Assembly: GCA_020638555.1 (NCBI GenBank)
Contig: JACKII010000004.1
Location: forward strand, 62,001-126,000
Direction: 5' to 3'
Length of the DNA: 64,000 nucleotides
Origin: Alphaproteobacteria bacterium
GTDB taxonomy: Bacteria > Pseudomonadota > Alphaproteobacteria > Bin95
This document shows, piece by piece, positions 36,516 through 45,299 of this stretch. The number at the start of each line of letters is the position of its first letter. The stretch's first letter is position 1. The notes beneath the pieces are model-generated. The model saw only the letters and a program-made list of their open reading frames with translations. It had not been told where the DNA came from and did not search any database. Both the position numbers and the translations under genes were made by a program.

Positions 36516-38090
36516 ATGCCGAAGACCCGACATGGACCCATGACGGCCGCCGCCGGACAACCGACCACCGTCTCTTCCTTCAGCACCGCCGAGCGCTGGC
36601 TCGCGACCGCGGCGGCGCTGGCGGCGTTTTTCACGTCGATCTTCACCAGTTCCATGACGAATGTGGCGATCCCGCACGTGATGGGCGCGTTCGGCGTTGG
36701 GCAGAGCCAGGCGCAGTTTCTCTCGACCGCGTTCCTGGCCATGAACACCACCGGCCTGCTCGCCAGTTCCTGGACGCTGGCCAAGATCGGCCAGCGGAAC
36801 ACCTTTTTCCTGGTCATGTCGGTGTTTGCAGGCGCCAGCGTGCTGGCCTTTCTGGCGCCGACGCTGGAGATCATGATCGTCGCGCGGGTGTTCCAGGGGT
36901 TTGCCGCCGGATTGCTGCAACCGCTGGTCATGCTGGTGCTGTTTCAGGTGTTTCCGCTGGAAAAACGCGGCCTCGCCATGGGCATGTTCAGCATGGGCGT
37001 GACCGTCGCCCTCGGCATGGGGCCGGCGCTCGGCGGCGTCACCATTGATGCGATCAGCTGGCGGTCGATCTTCCTGATCCCGATCCCGGCCTGCCTGATT
37101 GCCGGTTTTCTCGGCATGCTGTTCCTGCCGGCGGAGGATCACCGGGCGGAGGCCGGCCGGTTCGACGTGCTGGGGTTCGTGCTGATCAACACCTTTGTCT
37201 TCGGCTGGTTCACGTACCTGGGCAACGGCCAGAAATGGGGCTGGAGTTCCGATGACCTGATGATCCTGCTGGCCATAACGCTGGCCGCGGGCATCGCCTT
37301 CATTGCGTCGCAAAAGCGCAAGAACGCCTCGCTGCTGGATCTGAGCCTGTTTTCGAACGGCCGGTTCGTCAATGCGCTGGCCTGCTCGTTCTTTTTCGGC
37401 TTCGGCAACTTTGCCAGCGTCTATTCGTTTTCGATTTTCGGCCAGATCGTCCAGGGCTTCACGCCCACGATTGCGGGCTCGATGCTGCTGCCGGGCAGCT
37501 TTTTCGCGGCGGCCATCCTTCCCCTTGCCGGCCGGGTTTCGGACAAGGTCCCGGCGCCGATCGTGATGGTGTTCGGCTCGGTGATCATCGTTGCCAGCGT
37601 TTCCATGCTGACCGGCGCCGATGCCAACACCGTGTTCTGGTATGTTGCGATTTCGCTGTTGATCGGCCGGGTCGGCTCCGCCTTTGTCTCACCCGCCCTC
37701 AACACCACGGCCATCGGCGCGCTGACCCCGCAACAGATGCGCCGCGGCGCCGGCGTCACCAACCTGTCGCTGATGCTGGGCGGGTCGACCGGCATCAGCA
37801 TCTATGTGGTGCTGCTGGAAATGCGGATCGAGTTCCACGCCAACCAGCTGGGCGCCACGCAGACCGCCGCGAACAGCACGACCGTGGAGATGCTGGGTAA
37901 GGTCGCCGGCCAGTTGGCCGGCACCGGCATGCCCGACGCGGTGCAGCAGGGCATTGCCATGCATTACCTCAACAGCGTCGTGACGGCACAGGCCAACATG
38001 CTGGGTTTTCAGGACGGATTCTTCTTCCTGACGCTCGTGGCCCTGGGACCCTTGATTCCGACGTTGTTCCTGTTGCGAAAGCGGCGCTAG
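36516..38090 (+). CDS. MFS transporter, DHA2 (EmrB/QacA) type
   Basis: A 524-residue inner-membrane exporter with about 14 helices. It has the DHA2 opening FTSSMTNVAIPHVMGAFGV, the motif C-like segment MGPALGGVTIDAISWRSIFL and the loop with RGLAMGMFSM. These pumps expel hydrophobic compounds by proton antiport. ATG 36540, 8 codons in, is an equally possible start. The two P450 genes follow 39 bp downstream, so export of a hydrocarbon-derived product or toxic substrate is conceivable (inference). Confidence 0.87.
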   Translation: MPKTRHGPMTAAAGQPTTVSSFSTAERWLATAAALAAFFTSIFTSSMTNVAIPHVMGAFGVGQSQAQFLSTAFLAMNTTGLLASSWTLAKIGQRNTFFLVMSVFAGASVLAFLAPTLEIMIVARVFQGFAAGLLQPLVMLVLFQVFPLEKRGLAMGMFSMGVTVALGMGPALGGVTIDAISWRSIFLIPIPACLIAGFLGMLFLPAEDHRAEAGRFDVLGFVLINTFVFGWFTYLGNGQKWGWSSDDLMILLAITLAAGIAFIASQKRKNASLLDLSLFSNGRFVNALACSFFFGFGNFASVYSFSIFGQIVQGFTPTIAGSMLLPGSFFAAAILPLAGRVSDKVPAPIVMVFGSVIIVASVSMLTGADANTVFWYVAISLLIGRVGSAFVSPALNTTAIGALTPQQMRRGAGVTNLSLMLGGSTGISIYVVLLEMRIEFHANQLGATQTAANSTTVEMLGKVAGQLAGTGMPDAVQQGIAMHYLNSVVTAQANMLGFQDGFFFLTLVALGPLIPTLFLLRKRR

Positions 38091-38129
38091 ATTACCTGCC
38101 TGAGACTTCAACAATCAGGAGAACGCCGG

Positions 38130-39353
38130 ATGAATGCGCATATGGGACAGACGGGCCTTGCCCCGATCGACGTCAGCGATCCGGAACTCTATCGCGCCGA
38201 CACCTGGCAGCCGCTGTTCGCCAGGCTGCGCGCCGAAGACCCGGTGCAATACGTGCCGGAAAGCGAATTCGGCCCCTATTGGTCGGTGACCAAATACAAC
38301 GACATTATGACGGTGGAGCTGGACCCCGGCACCTATTCCTCGGAGCCCGGCATCACCATCCGCGACACGCCGGACGTGGTGCGGCGCAAGAGCTTCATCC
38401 AGATGGACCCGCCCCAGCACACCGCGGAGCGCAAGACCGTCGCCCCCATCGTCGCCCCGACGAACCTGAAGAACATGACCGACACCATCCGCCAGCGCAC
38501 GCAATTCGTGCTGGACGGCCTGCCGCGCGGGCAGGAATTCGACTGGGTCGATCAGGTCTCGATCGAGCTCACCACCATGATGCTGGCAACGCTGTTCGAC
38601 TTCCCGTGGGAGGAGCGGCGCAAGCTCACCTACTGGTCGGACCTTTCCACCTTCACCGACTATGGCGCACCGGACGCGCTCGCCACCGACGAGTTCGACA
38701 AGTTCGAGAAGCTGAAGGACATGGCCGCCTATTTCGGCCGCCTCTGGGACGAGCGCAAGGACCAGCCGCCGCGCTTCGACCTGATCTCCATGCTGGCCCA
38801 CTCGCCGGCAACGCAGGAAATGGACCTGAAGAAATTCATGGGCCAGTTGACCCTGCTGATCGTCGGCGGCAACGACACGACGCGCAATTCCATGAGCGGC
38901 GGCCTGTGGTATCTGAGCCAGAACCCGGAGGAATTCGCCAAGGTCCGTGCCGACCACGGCCTGGTGCCAAAGCTGGTGGCCGAGACCATCCGCTACCAGT
39001 CGCCGATCATCCACATGCGCCGCACCGCCACCCGCGACGCGGACCTGGCCGGCCGCAAGATCAAGGCCGGCGACAAGGTCATCATGTGGTACATTTCCGG
39101 CAATCGCGACGAGGAGGTGATCGAGGACGCCGACCGCTTCATCGTCGACCGCCGCAAGCACCGCCAGCATCTGAGCTATGGCGCGGGCATCCACCGTTGC
39201 GTCGGCGACCGGCTGGCGGACCTGCAATTGCAGATCCTCTGGGAGGAAATCCTGAAGCGCGGCTTGCAGATCGAGGTGCTGGACCGCCCGACCCGGTCGG
39301 TCTCCAACTTCATCCGCGGCATCAAGAGCATGCCGGTGAGGATTGCAGCGTAG
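38130..39353 (+). CDS. cytochrome P450, CYP153-like (alkane hydroxylase type), copy 1
   Basis: A 407-residue soluble P450. It has I-helix GGNDTTRN (about 246-253), K-helix ETIR, and the haem loop SYGAGIHRCVGDRLA with axial Cys near residue 356. FGPYWSVTKYNDIM, VSIELTTMMLATLFDFPWEERRKLT and GGNDTTRNSMSGGL closely follow CYP153 proteins, which hydroxylate the terminal carbon of alkanes and fatty compounds. They need a ferredoxin and reductase, neither of which is encoded nearby. A close paralogue lies 550 bp downstream. Confidence 0.92.
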   Translation: MNAHMGQTGLAPIDVSDPELYRADTWQPLFARLRAEDPVQYVPESEFGPYWSVTKYNDIMTVELDPGTYSSEPGITIRDTPDVVRRKSFIQMDPPQHTAERKTVAPIVAPTNLKNMTDTIRQRTQFVLDGLPRGQEFDWVDQVSIELTTMMLATLFDFPWEERRKLTYWSDLSTFTDYGAPDALATDEFDKFEKLKDMAAYFGRLWDERKDQPPRFDLISMLAHSPATQEMDLKKFMGQLTLLIVGGNDTTRNSMSGGLWYLSQNPEEFAKVRADHGLVPKLVAETIRYQSPIIHMRRTATRDADLAGRKIKAGDKVIMWYISGNRDEEVIEDADRFIVDRRKHRQHLSYGAGIHRCVGDRLADLQLQILWEEILKRGLQIEVLDRPTRSVSNFIRGIKSMPVRIAA

Positions 39354-39365
39354 TCGGCCCCTCCT

Positions 39366-39472
39366 CCCGAGCTTTCCCGGAAGGCCGCAGGCCTGTCCGG
39401 GACCCCTTTCCGAGGCGGAGCGAAAGCCACAAGAGACCCCGGACAGCGCTCCGCGCTTCCGGGGAAGCTCGG
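39366..39472. repeat. 107-bp compound palindrome, copy 1
   Basis: It begins CCGAGCTTTCCCGGAAG and ends with the near-exact complement CTTCCGGGGAAGCTCGG. An inner arm pair ctgtccggg/ccccggacag is nested inside. It is almost identical in direct orientation to 39664-39770, differing at a few positions. Confidence 0.85.
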
Positions 39473-39663
39473 AGGGTGGCTTCCTGGTAAGCTTGGAGCA
39501 TGCCCCCCCCCAGGTAGGCTTGGAGGGTGGCTTCCGAGGGAGCCTCGGAAGGTGGCTTCGGGGCTTTCCGCAACGGTCCGGCATCCCTGGCCGCAGTCGT
39601 TTGCGTCTCAGCGACAACGCGCATTCCTTGACACCGCCCCTGGCCCCTCGGACTCGGCCCATT

Positions 39664-39770
39664 CCCGAGCTTTCCCGGAAGGCCGCAGGCCTGTCCGGGA
39701 CCCCTTTCCGAGGCGGAGCAAAGGCCGCAAGAGACCCCGGACAGCGCTCCGCGCTTCCGGGGAAGTTCGG
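39664..39770. repeat. 107-bp compound palindrome, copy 2
   Basis: Direct repeat of 39366-39472 with the same nested arms (CCGAGCTTTCCCGG ... CCGGGGAAGTTCGG). Two such elements flanking short degenerate repeats could serve as a recombination substrate between the P450 copies. Confidence 0.85.
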
Positions 39771-39905
39771 GGTGCGGTTTCCGGGGGCGTTTGAATTGTG
39801 GCATCGGGGGAAGTTCGGAGTGCGGTTCGGGGCTTCTCAGCCATCGCCCGCCCGTTATGCTAAACGTCCAATCAAAGCCAAGAACAGACCGGAGGTCCCT
39901 GCCCC

Positions 39906-41132
39906 ATGAACGCCCCGCTTCCCTCCCTCGACCTCGCCACGCTCGACGTCGCGGACGACGAACTGTACCGCACCGACACCTGGTACGAGCCGTTCGCCTT
40001 GCTGCGGCGCGAGGACCCGGTGCACTTCTGCCCGGAGAGCGCCTTCGGCCCCTACTGGTCGGTCACCAAATACAACGACATCATGCAGGTGGAACTGGCG
40101 CACGACACCTATTCCAATCAGGTCGGCGGCATCCAGGTGCGCGACCCCAAGCCGGGGCTGGAGACCGAAAGCTTCATCCGCATGGACCCGCCGCGGCACA
40201 CGATCGAGCGCAAGACCGTCGCGCCGATCGTCGCGCCCTTCAACCTGAAGAACTTCACGCCGATCATCCGCGACCGCACCAATTACGTGCTCGACAGCCT
40301 GCCGAAGAACGAGGCGTTCGACTGGGTCGACATGGTCTCGATCGAACTCACCACCATGATGCTGGCGACGCTGTTCGACTTCCCGTGGGAGGAGCGCCGC
40401 AAGCTCACCTACTGGTCGGACGTGGCCACCTTCACCGATTACGGTGCGCCCGACGCCCTCGTCCGCTCCGAGGAAGAGCGGTTCGAGGAACTGAAGAAAA
40501 TGGCCGAGTATTTCCGCGCCCTCTGGGACGAGCGGCGGGAGCAGGAGCCGCGCTTCGACCTGATCTCCATGCTGGCCCACGGCCAGGAAACCAAGGAGAT
40601 GTCGCTGCGGGAATTCATCGGCAATCTGGGCCTGTTGATTGTCGGCGGCAACGACACGACGCGCAACAGCATGAGCGGCGGCCTCTATTACCTGAACAAA
40701 TTCCCGGACGAATACGCCAAGGCCCGCGCCGACCACGGGCTGGTGCCGAAGCTGGTGGCCGAGACCATCCGCTACCAGACCCCGGTGATCCACATGCGCC
40801 GCACGGCGCTGAAAGACACCGAACTGGGCGGCAAGCAGATCCGCAAGGGCGACAAGGTGGTCATGTGGTATGTCTCCGGCAACCGCGATGAAGAGGTGAT
40901 TCCGGACGCCGACAAATTCATCGTTGACCGGGCGAAGCCGCGGCAACATCTAAGCTATGGCGCCGGCATCCACCGTTGCGTCGGCGACCGGCTGGCGGAC
41001 CTGCAATTGTCGATCCTGTGGGAAGAGATCCTGAAACGGGACCTGCGGATCGAAGTGCTGGAAGAGCCCGTGCGCCTGAAGAGCAATTTCATCCGCGGCA
41101 TCCGCAAAATGCCCGCCATCATCCACGCCTGA
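39906..41132 (+). CDS. cytochrome P450, CYP153-like, copy 2
   Basis: A 408-residue paralogue of the preceding P450 with the same landmarks: GGNDTTRNSMSGGL, ETIR, and SYGAGIHRCVGDRLA. Sequence agreement runs along the whole length, and differences concentrate at the N-terminus and around the substrate-recognition loop after VGGIQVRDPKPGLE. This suggests duplication then substrate divergence. A GGAGG site precedes the ATG. It is followed 24 bp later by an M16 peptidase gene. No redox partner gene is present in the window. Confidence 0.92.
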   Translation: MNAPLPSLDLATLDVADDELYRTDTWYEPFALLRREDPVHFCPESAFGPYWSVTKYNDIMQVELAHDTYSNQVGGIQVRDPKPGLETESFIRMDPPRHTIERKTVAPIVAPFNLKNFTPIIRDRTNYVLDSLPKNEAFDWVDMVSIELTTMMLATLFDFPWEERRKLTYWSDVATFTDYGAPDALVRSEEERFEELKKMAEYFRALWDERREQEPRFDLISMLAHGQETKEMSLREFIGNLGLLIVGGNDTTRNSMSGGLYYLNKFPDEYAKARADHGLVPKLVAETIRYQTPVIHMRRTALKDTELGGKQIRKGDKVVMWYVSGNRDEEVIPDADKFIVDRAKPRQHLSYGAGIHRCVGDRLADLQLSILWEEILKRDLRIEVLEEPVRLKSNFIRGIRKMPAIIHA

Positions 41133-41156
41133 CAGAGTGAAGGACCCTCGCCCCAT

Positions 41157-42416
41157 ATGACCACCACCGTCTCCACCCTCTCCAACGGCCTGCGCATCGT
41201 TACCGACCGGATGGACCATGTGGAGACCGCCTCCCTCGGGGTCTGGGTCGGCGCCGGCACACGGCACGAAACCGAAGCCGTGAACGGCGTCTCGCACCTG
41301 CTGGAACACATGGCCTTCAAGGGCACGGCACGGCGCAATCCGGCCGAAATCGCCATCGCCATCGAAAATGTCGGCGGCATCATCAACGCCTATACCAGCC
41401 GCGAGCAGACCGCCTACTATGCCAAGGTGCTGGCGGACGACGCCCCGCTGGCGCTGGATGTGATCGGCGACATCATCTGCAACAGCACGTTTCCGGAGGA
41501 TGAACTGGAGCGCGAGCGCCAGGTCATCCTCCAGGAAATCGGCCAGGCGGCGGATATGCCGGAGGATGTGGCGTTCGACACGTTCCAGGCCATCGCCTAT
41601 CCCGACCAGGCGGCCGGCCGCACCGTGCTGGGCGACCCGCAGGTGGTGCGGAACCTGCCGCGCGCCGACATGATCGCCTACATGCATGCCCGCTATCGCC
41701 CCTCCCGCCTCGTGCTGGCGGCGGCCGGCAAGGTGGACCACGACGCCTTCGTGCGCGCGGTCGAGGCCCAGTTCGGCCACTGGCAGCCGGGGGAAAGCGA
41801 GGCGCCGGAGCCCGCACGCTACAAGGGCGGCTATGCCAAGGTCGCGCGCGAGGGCGAGCAGGCCCACATGATTTTGGGCTTCCCGGCGCTGTCCTACCTC
41901 CACGAGGATTTCTACGGGTTGCAGGTGCTCTCCACCCTGTTCGGCGGCGGCATGTCCAGCCGCCTGTTCCAGGAGGTGCGGGAGAAGCGCGGCCTGGTCT
42001 ATTCGATCTATTCCTTCGCCAGTGGCATGCTCGACCACGGCGTGTTCGGCATCTATGCCGGCAGCGGCCCCGAGACCGCGCACGAGGTCTGCGAAATCGT
42101 CACGCGCGAGTGCCGCAATCTCTCCGGCTCGGTGACGGAGGAAGAGGTCGCTCGGGCACGGGCACAGCTCAAGGCGCAAATCCTGATGGCGCGCGAGAGC
42201 ACCGGGCAGCGCGCGGAACAGGCGGCAACGCAATTGCTCGCCTTCGGCCGCCGGCGCGAGGTCGAGGAGATCGTCGCGCGGGTCGAGGCCGTGGACACGG
42301 CCAAGGTGGCGGATCTGGCCGCGCTCGTGTTTTCGGGCGACCCAACCTTCGCCGCCGCCGGCGCCGTCAATACCCTGCCGCCGCAGGACCAGATGCGGGA
42401 ATGGCTGGACGCCTGA
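41157..42416 (+). CDS. M16 family zinc peptidase (mitochondrial-processing-peptidase-like)
   Basis: A 419-residue insulinase-type metallopeptidase. It shows the inverted zinc motif HLLEH (about residues 47-51) with the downstream Glu in ERERQVILQEI. The C-terminal half holds the inactive-like repeat with GGGMSSRLFQEVREKRGLVYSI. This is the standard alphaproteobacterial homologue of mitochondrial processing peptidase beta. It has no signal peptide, so it is cytoplasmic. It lies 24 bp after the second P450, but this is probably chance. Confidence 0.93.
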   Translation: MTTTVSTLSNGLRIVTDRMDHVETASLGVWVGAGTRHETEAVNGVSHLLEHMAFKGTARRNPAEIAIAIENVGGIINAYTSREQTAYYAKVLADDAPLALDVIGDIICNSTFPEDELERERQVILQEIGQAADMPEDVAFDTFQAIAYPDQAAGRTVLGDPQVVRNLPRADMIAYMHARYRPSRLVLAAAGKVDHDAFVRAVEAQFGHWQPGESEAPEPARYKGGYAKVAREGEQAHMILGFPALSYLHEDFYGLQVLSTLFGGGMSSRLFQEVREKRGLVYSIYSFASGMLDHGVFGIYAGSGPETAHEVCEIVTRECRNLSGSVTEEEVARARAQLKAQILMARESTGQRAEQAATQLLAFGRRREVEEIVARVEAVDTAKVADLAALVFSGDPTFAAAGAVNTLPPQDQMREWLDA

Positions 42417-42428
42417 ACGGCTCGCTTC

Positions 42429-43232
42429 CTACCCTCCGGCCTTGGCGGCCACCCAGCGCGCTTCCAGCCGCTCCATGTCCTCCGCCCGCAGGTCGGAGCC
42501 TTCGGCGCGGGCGGCGGCCTCCATCGCCTGGAAGCGCCCGGAGAATTTGCGGTTGGCGAGGCGCAGCGCCTCTTCGGCGTCCGCCCCGGCCTTGCGGGCG
42601 AGTTGGGCGGCGGCGAACAACAGATCGCCGATTTCCTCCCGCACTGCTTCCGGATCGCCGGCGGCGAGCGCCTCCTCGATCTCCGCCATTTCCTCGCGCA
42701 GCTTGTCGAGCACGCCGGCGGTGTCCGGCCAGTCGAAGCCGGTGCGGGCGGCGCGCTTGCCCAGCTTCTCCGCCCGCATCAGCGCCGGCAGGGCGAGCGG
42801 CACGTCATCCAGCACGCTCGGCTCGCGGCCGGCGCGCGCGGCTTTCTCCGCCCGTTCCCGCGCCTTCTGCCGCTCCCAGGCATCGGTCTGGGCGGCGGCG
42901 GTGCGCACCTCCGCATCGCCGAACACGTGCGGGTGACGGGCGATCATCTTGTCGTTGATGGCGCGGGCCACGTCCTCGAAGGCGAACGCGCCTTCCTCGT
43001 TCGCCATCTGCGCGTGGTAGACGACCTGTAGCAGCAGGTCGCCCAACTCCCCTTTCAGGTCGTCCAAATCGGCCCGGTCGATGGCGTCGGCGACCTCGTA
43101 GGCTTCCTCGATCGTGTAGGGCTTGATGCTGGCGAAATCCTGCTCCCGATCCCAGGGGCAGCCGCCGTCCGGGTCGCGCAGCTTGGCCATGGTGGCGAGG
43201 AGGTCGTCGATGGCGCTGGATGGGACGGCCAT
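42429..43232 (-). CDS. mazG: nucleoside triphosphate pyrophosphohydrolase MazG
   Basis: Hydrolyses NTPs and dNTPs to the monophosphate and pyrophosphate, limiting misincorporation and tuning ppGpp levels. The 267-residue protein has two MazG repeats. The first (CPWDREQDFASIKPYTIEEA then ELGDLLLQVVYHA) carries the metal-binding EExxE-type helix. The second (EIEEALAAGDPEAVREEIGDLLFAAAQLAR) repeats it. Length and order match E. coli MazG. It is convergent with the M16 peptidase gene. Confidence 0.93.
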   Translation of the reverse strand: MAVPSSAIDDLLATMAKLRDPDGGCPWDREQDFASIKPYTIEEAYEVADAIDRADLDDLKGELGDLLLQVVYHAQMANEEGAFAFEDVARAINDKMIARHPHVFGDAEVRTAAAQTDAWERQKARERAEKAARAGREPSVLDDVPLALPALMRAEKLGKRAARTGFDWPDTAGVLDKLREEMAEIEEALAAGDPEAVREEIGDLLFAAAQLARKAGADAEEALRLANRKFSGRFQAMEAAARAEGSDLRAEDMERLEARWVAAKAGG

Positions 43233-43301
43233 GGGGCGGGAGTCTCTCTGGGCTTCGGCAATCGGCAGGGTTAGGATAGCGCGGCAGAGGAGCGCTTGCC
43301 C

Positions 43302-44600
43302 ATGTTACAAAGCAACTTCGCCGGCCTGGTCGACGACCGCCCCGAAGACAATCTGTTCCGGGTACACCGCCGCATCTACACGGGCGAGGACGTGTTCGCG
43401 GCCGAGATGGAGCGGATTTTCGAGCAGTCCTGGACCTATGTCTGCCACGAGTCGCAAATCCCGAAGGCGGGCGATTACTACGCGACCAAGCTGGGGCGGG
43501 AGCCGGTGCTGATCAACCGCCGCGACGACGGTTCGGTCGGCGGCCTGCTCAACGCCTGCGCCCATCGCGGCGCGCTGCTGAACCCGACCCAGCGCGGCAA
43601 TTCCCGGGTGCTGGTCTGCCGCTATCATGGCTGGAGCTTCTCCGCCAATGACGGCCGCTGCGTCCGCATCAAGGATGCCTCCGGCGAGGACCCGGCCTGC
43701 TATGCCCTGCGGAAAGTCCCGCGGGTGGAGAGTTACAAGGGCTTCGTCTTCGCCACGCTGAACGAGCAGGCTCCGCCGCTGGCCGAGCATCTGGGTGCGG
43801 CCGCCACCATCATCGACCTGCTGGCCGACCAGTCGGGCGAGGGCATGGAGGTGCTGCCGGGCGTCTCGTCCTACATCGTCGACGGCAATTGGAAGCTCCA
43901 GGCGGAAAACGGCGTCGACGCCTATCACGTGACCACCGTGCACCGGAATTTCGCCAACACGGTCAAGCGGCGCGACCAGTTGCTGGGCCACAAGGGCCTG
44001 AAGTCGACCGATGTCGGCCGCTTTTCCGGTGCGTTGAAGAACGGCACCTACGACCTCGGCCATGGGCACACCGTCATCTGGACCATGCGCGGCGACCCCG
44101 CCGCCGCACCGCTGTGGGAAGCGAAGGACGAGATCGAGCCGAAAGTGGGGCCGGTGAAGTGGGATTGGATGTGCGGGCGCGGCCGCAACCTGTTCCTGTT
44201 CCCGAACCTGTTCCTGATGGACCAGTCGTCGACGCAAATCCGGGTGTTGATCCCGCTCTCGCCCAGCCGGACCGAGGTGAAGGTCTATTGCCTCGCCCGC
44301 AAGGGGGAGAGCCGGGCGGCGCGGGCGGCGCGGCTCAACAAGTTCCGCGACTTTTTCCTCGGCTCGGGCCTCGCCACCACCGACGATTCCGCGGCGCTGG
44401 AGGACACCCAGTCCGGCGCCCATGCCAGCGCCGAGCCCTGGAACGTGTTCCGGCGCGGCTGGGACGGCTATTCGCAAGGCCCGGACGAGGAGGCGAAGGC
44501 GTTGGGCCTGAACCCGGTCGCCTCCAACAGCCGCTGGGACCCGGAAACCCATTATGTCGGCCAGTATCGCCGCTGGCGGGAGTTGATGAGCGATGGGTGA
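43302..44600 (+). CDS. aromatic-ring-hydroxylating dioxygenase, Rieske alpha subunit
   Basis: A 432-residue oxygenase large subunit. The Rieske [2Fe-2S] site CAHRG then CRYHGW lies at about residues 86-110. The mononuclear iron site DAYHVTTVH is near residues 206-214. Such enzymes cis-dihydroxylate aromatic acids or hydrocarbons; the similarity to benzoate/anthranilate/cumate types cannot be resolved by eye. I prefer ATG 43302 over TTG 43296. The beta subunit gene follows after 153 bp, interrupted by an inverted repeat. Neither ferredoxin nor reductase is encoded nearby. Confidence 0.92.
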   Translation: MLQSNFAGLVDDRPEDNLFRVHRRIYTGEDVFAAEMERIFEQSWTYVCHESQIPKAGDYYATKLGREPVLINRRDDGSVGGLLNACAHRGALLNPTQRGNSRVLVCRYHGWSFSANDGRCVRIKDASGEDPACYALRKVPRVESYKGFVFATLNEQAPPLAEHLGAAATIIDLLADQSGEGMEVLPGVSSYIVDGNWKLQAENGVDAYHVTTVHRNFANTVKRRDQLLGHKGLKSTDVGRFSGALKNGTYDLGHGHTVIWTMRGDPAAAPLWEAKDEIEPKVGPVKWDWMCGRGRNLFLFPNLFLMDQSSTQIRVLIPLSPSRTEVKVYCLARKGESRAARAARLNKFRDFFLGSGLATTDDSAALEDTQSGAHASAEPWNVFRRGWDGYSQGPDEEAKALGLNPVASNSRWDPETHYVGQYRRWRELMSDG

Positions 44601-44622
44601 GGTCGCGGTGACACCCTCCCAC

Positions 44623-44729
44623 CCGCCGTCATTGCGAGCCGGAGGCGTGGCAATCCAGATGAGCGTCCCCGTCTCGTCGGGCCGTTGGCCTGGATTGCCT
44701 CGTCGCTCCGCTTCTCGCAATGACGGCGG
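44623..44729. repeat. 107-bp inverted repeat (cgtcattgcgag/caatccag family), copy 1
   Basis: The ends ccgccgtcattgcgag and ctcgcaatgacggcgg are exact complements. The inner arms ggcaatccag and ctggattgcc also pair. A related element occupies 62074-62178. It sits between the alpha and beta dioxygenase subunit genes, a place where operons are normally tight, so it looks like an insertion of a non-coding mobile palindrome. Confidence 0.85.
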
Positions 44730-44753
44730 CGTGCGGGGCGGGAGGTCCGGCGC

Positions 44754-45260
44754 ATGACCCCCTTCCCCTCCCCCACCCTCCAACTCGAAGTCGAGCGCCT
44801 GCTCTACCGCGAGGCCTATTGCCTGGATACGCGCGACTGGCAGGGCTGGCTCGGCTGCTATTGGGACGACGCCAGCTTCTGGATGCCCGCCTGGGCCAAC
44901 GAAACCGAACTGACCCGGGACCCCGAAGTCGAACTGGCGCTGATGTACATGCCGGACAAGACCGGCCTCGACGACCGCGTCTACCGCATTCTCAGCCGCG
45001 ACAGCTATGCCTCGACGCCGATGCCGCGTTCGTGCCACGTGGTCGGCAATGTGCTGATCCTGGACGGAACCGCCGATGCCCTGACCGTGGCGGCCAGCTG
45101 GACCGTGCACCTCTACCACATGCACAAGGGCGGGCGCGTCCATGGCGGCCGCTACGAATACCGGTTGGAACGGCGCGACGATGCGTTGAAGATCGCCGCC
45201 AAGAAGGTCGTCTTCCTGAACGACAAGGTCGACGTGCCGCTGGATGTCTACAATGTCTGA
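44754..45260 (+). CDS. aromatic-ring-hydroxylating dioxygenase, beta subunit
   Basis: A 168-residue protein with the NTF2/SnoaL-like fold of dioxygenase small subunits. It shows LLYREAYCLDTRDWQGWLGCYWDD, characteristic of the family N-terminus, and SRDSYASTPMPRSCHVVGNV. It lacks metal sites and stabilises the alpha subunit as alpha3-beta3. It is the natural partner of the Rieske subunit upstream. Its 3' end runs into a short tandem repeat, and the dehydrogenase gene starts 39 bp on. Confidence 0.88.
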   Translation: MTPFPSPTLQLEVERLLYREAYCLDTRDWQGWLGCYWDDASFWMPAWANETELTRDPEVELALMYMPDKTGLDDRVYRILSRDSYASTPMPRSCHVVGNVLILDGTADALTVAASWTVHLYHMHKGGRVHGGRYEYRLERRDDALKIAAKKVVFLNDKVDVPLDVYNV

Positions 45261-45296
45261 GCCCCAAAGGTCAGAGCCCCAAAGGTCAAAGCCCCT
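45255..45296. repeat. 15-bp tandem repeat at a stop codon
   Basis: The unit gtcwgagccccaaag is repeated about 2.7 times starting at the last codons and TGA of the beta-subunit gene. It fills the spacer to the dehydrogenase. Confidence 0.7.
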
Positions 45297-45299
45297 GCC

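Larger units (their letters stand above)
39354..39905. other. 552-bp repeat-filled spacer without a gene
   Basis: Between the two P450 genes I see no credible reading frame with family features. The spacer carries two copies of a 107-bp compound palindrome (39366-39472 and 39664-39770). Between them is a patch of degenerate short repeats built on ggagggtggcttcc, including a run of nine C near 39508. The ribosome-binding region of copy 2 is a GGAGG at 39890-39894. Confidence 0.8.

Noticed and set aside
39354..39905. Possible CRISPR array between the P450 genes
   Set aside because: The repeats are two long palindromes plus degenerate short units; there is no regular repeat-spacer period and no cas gene.
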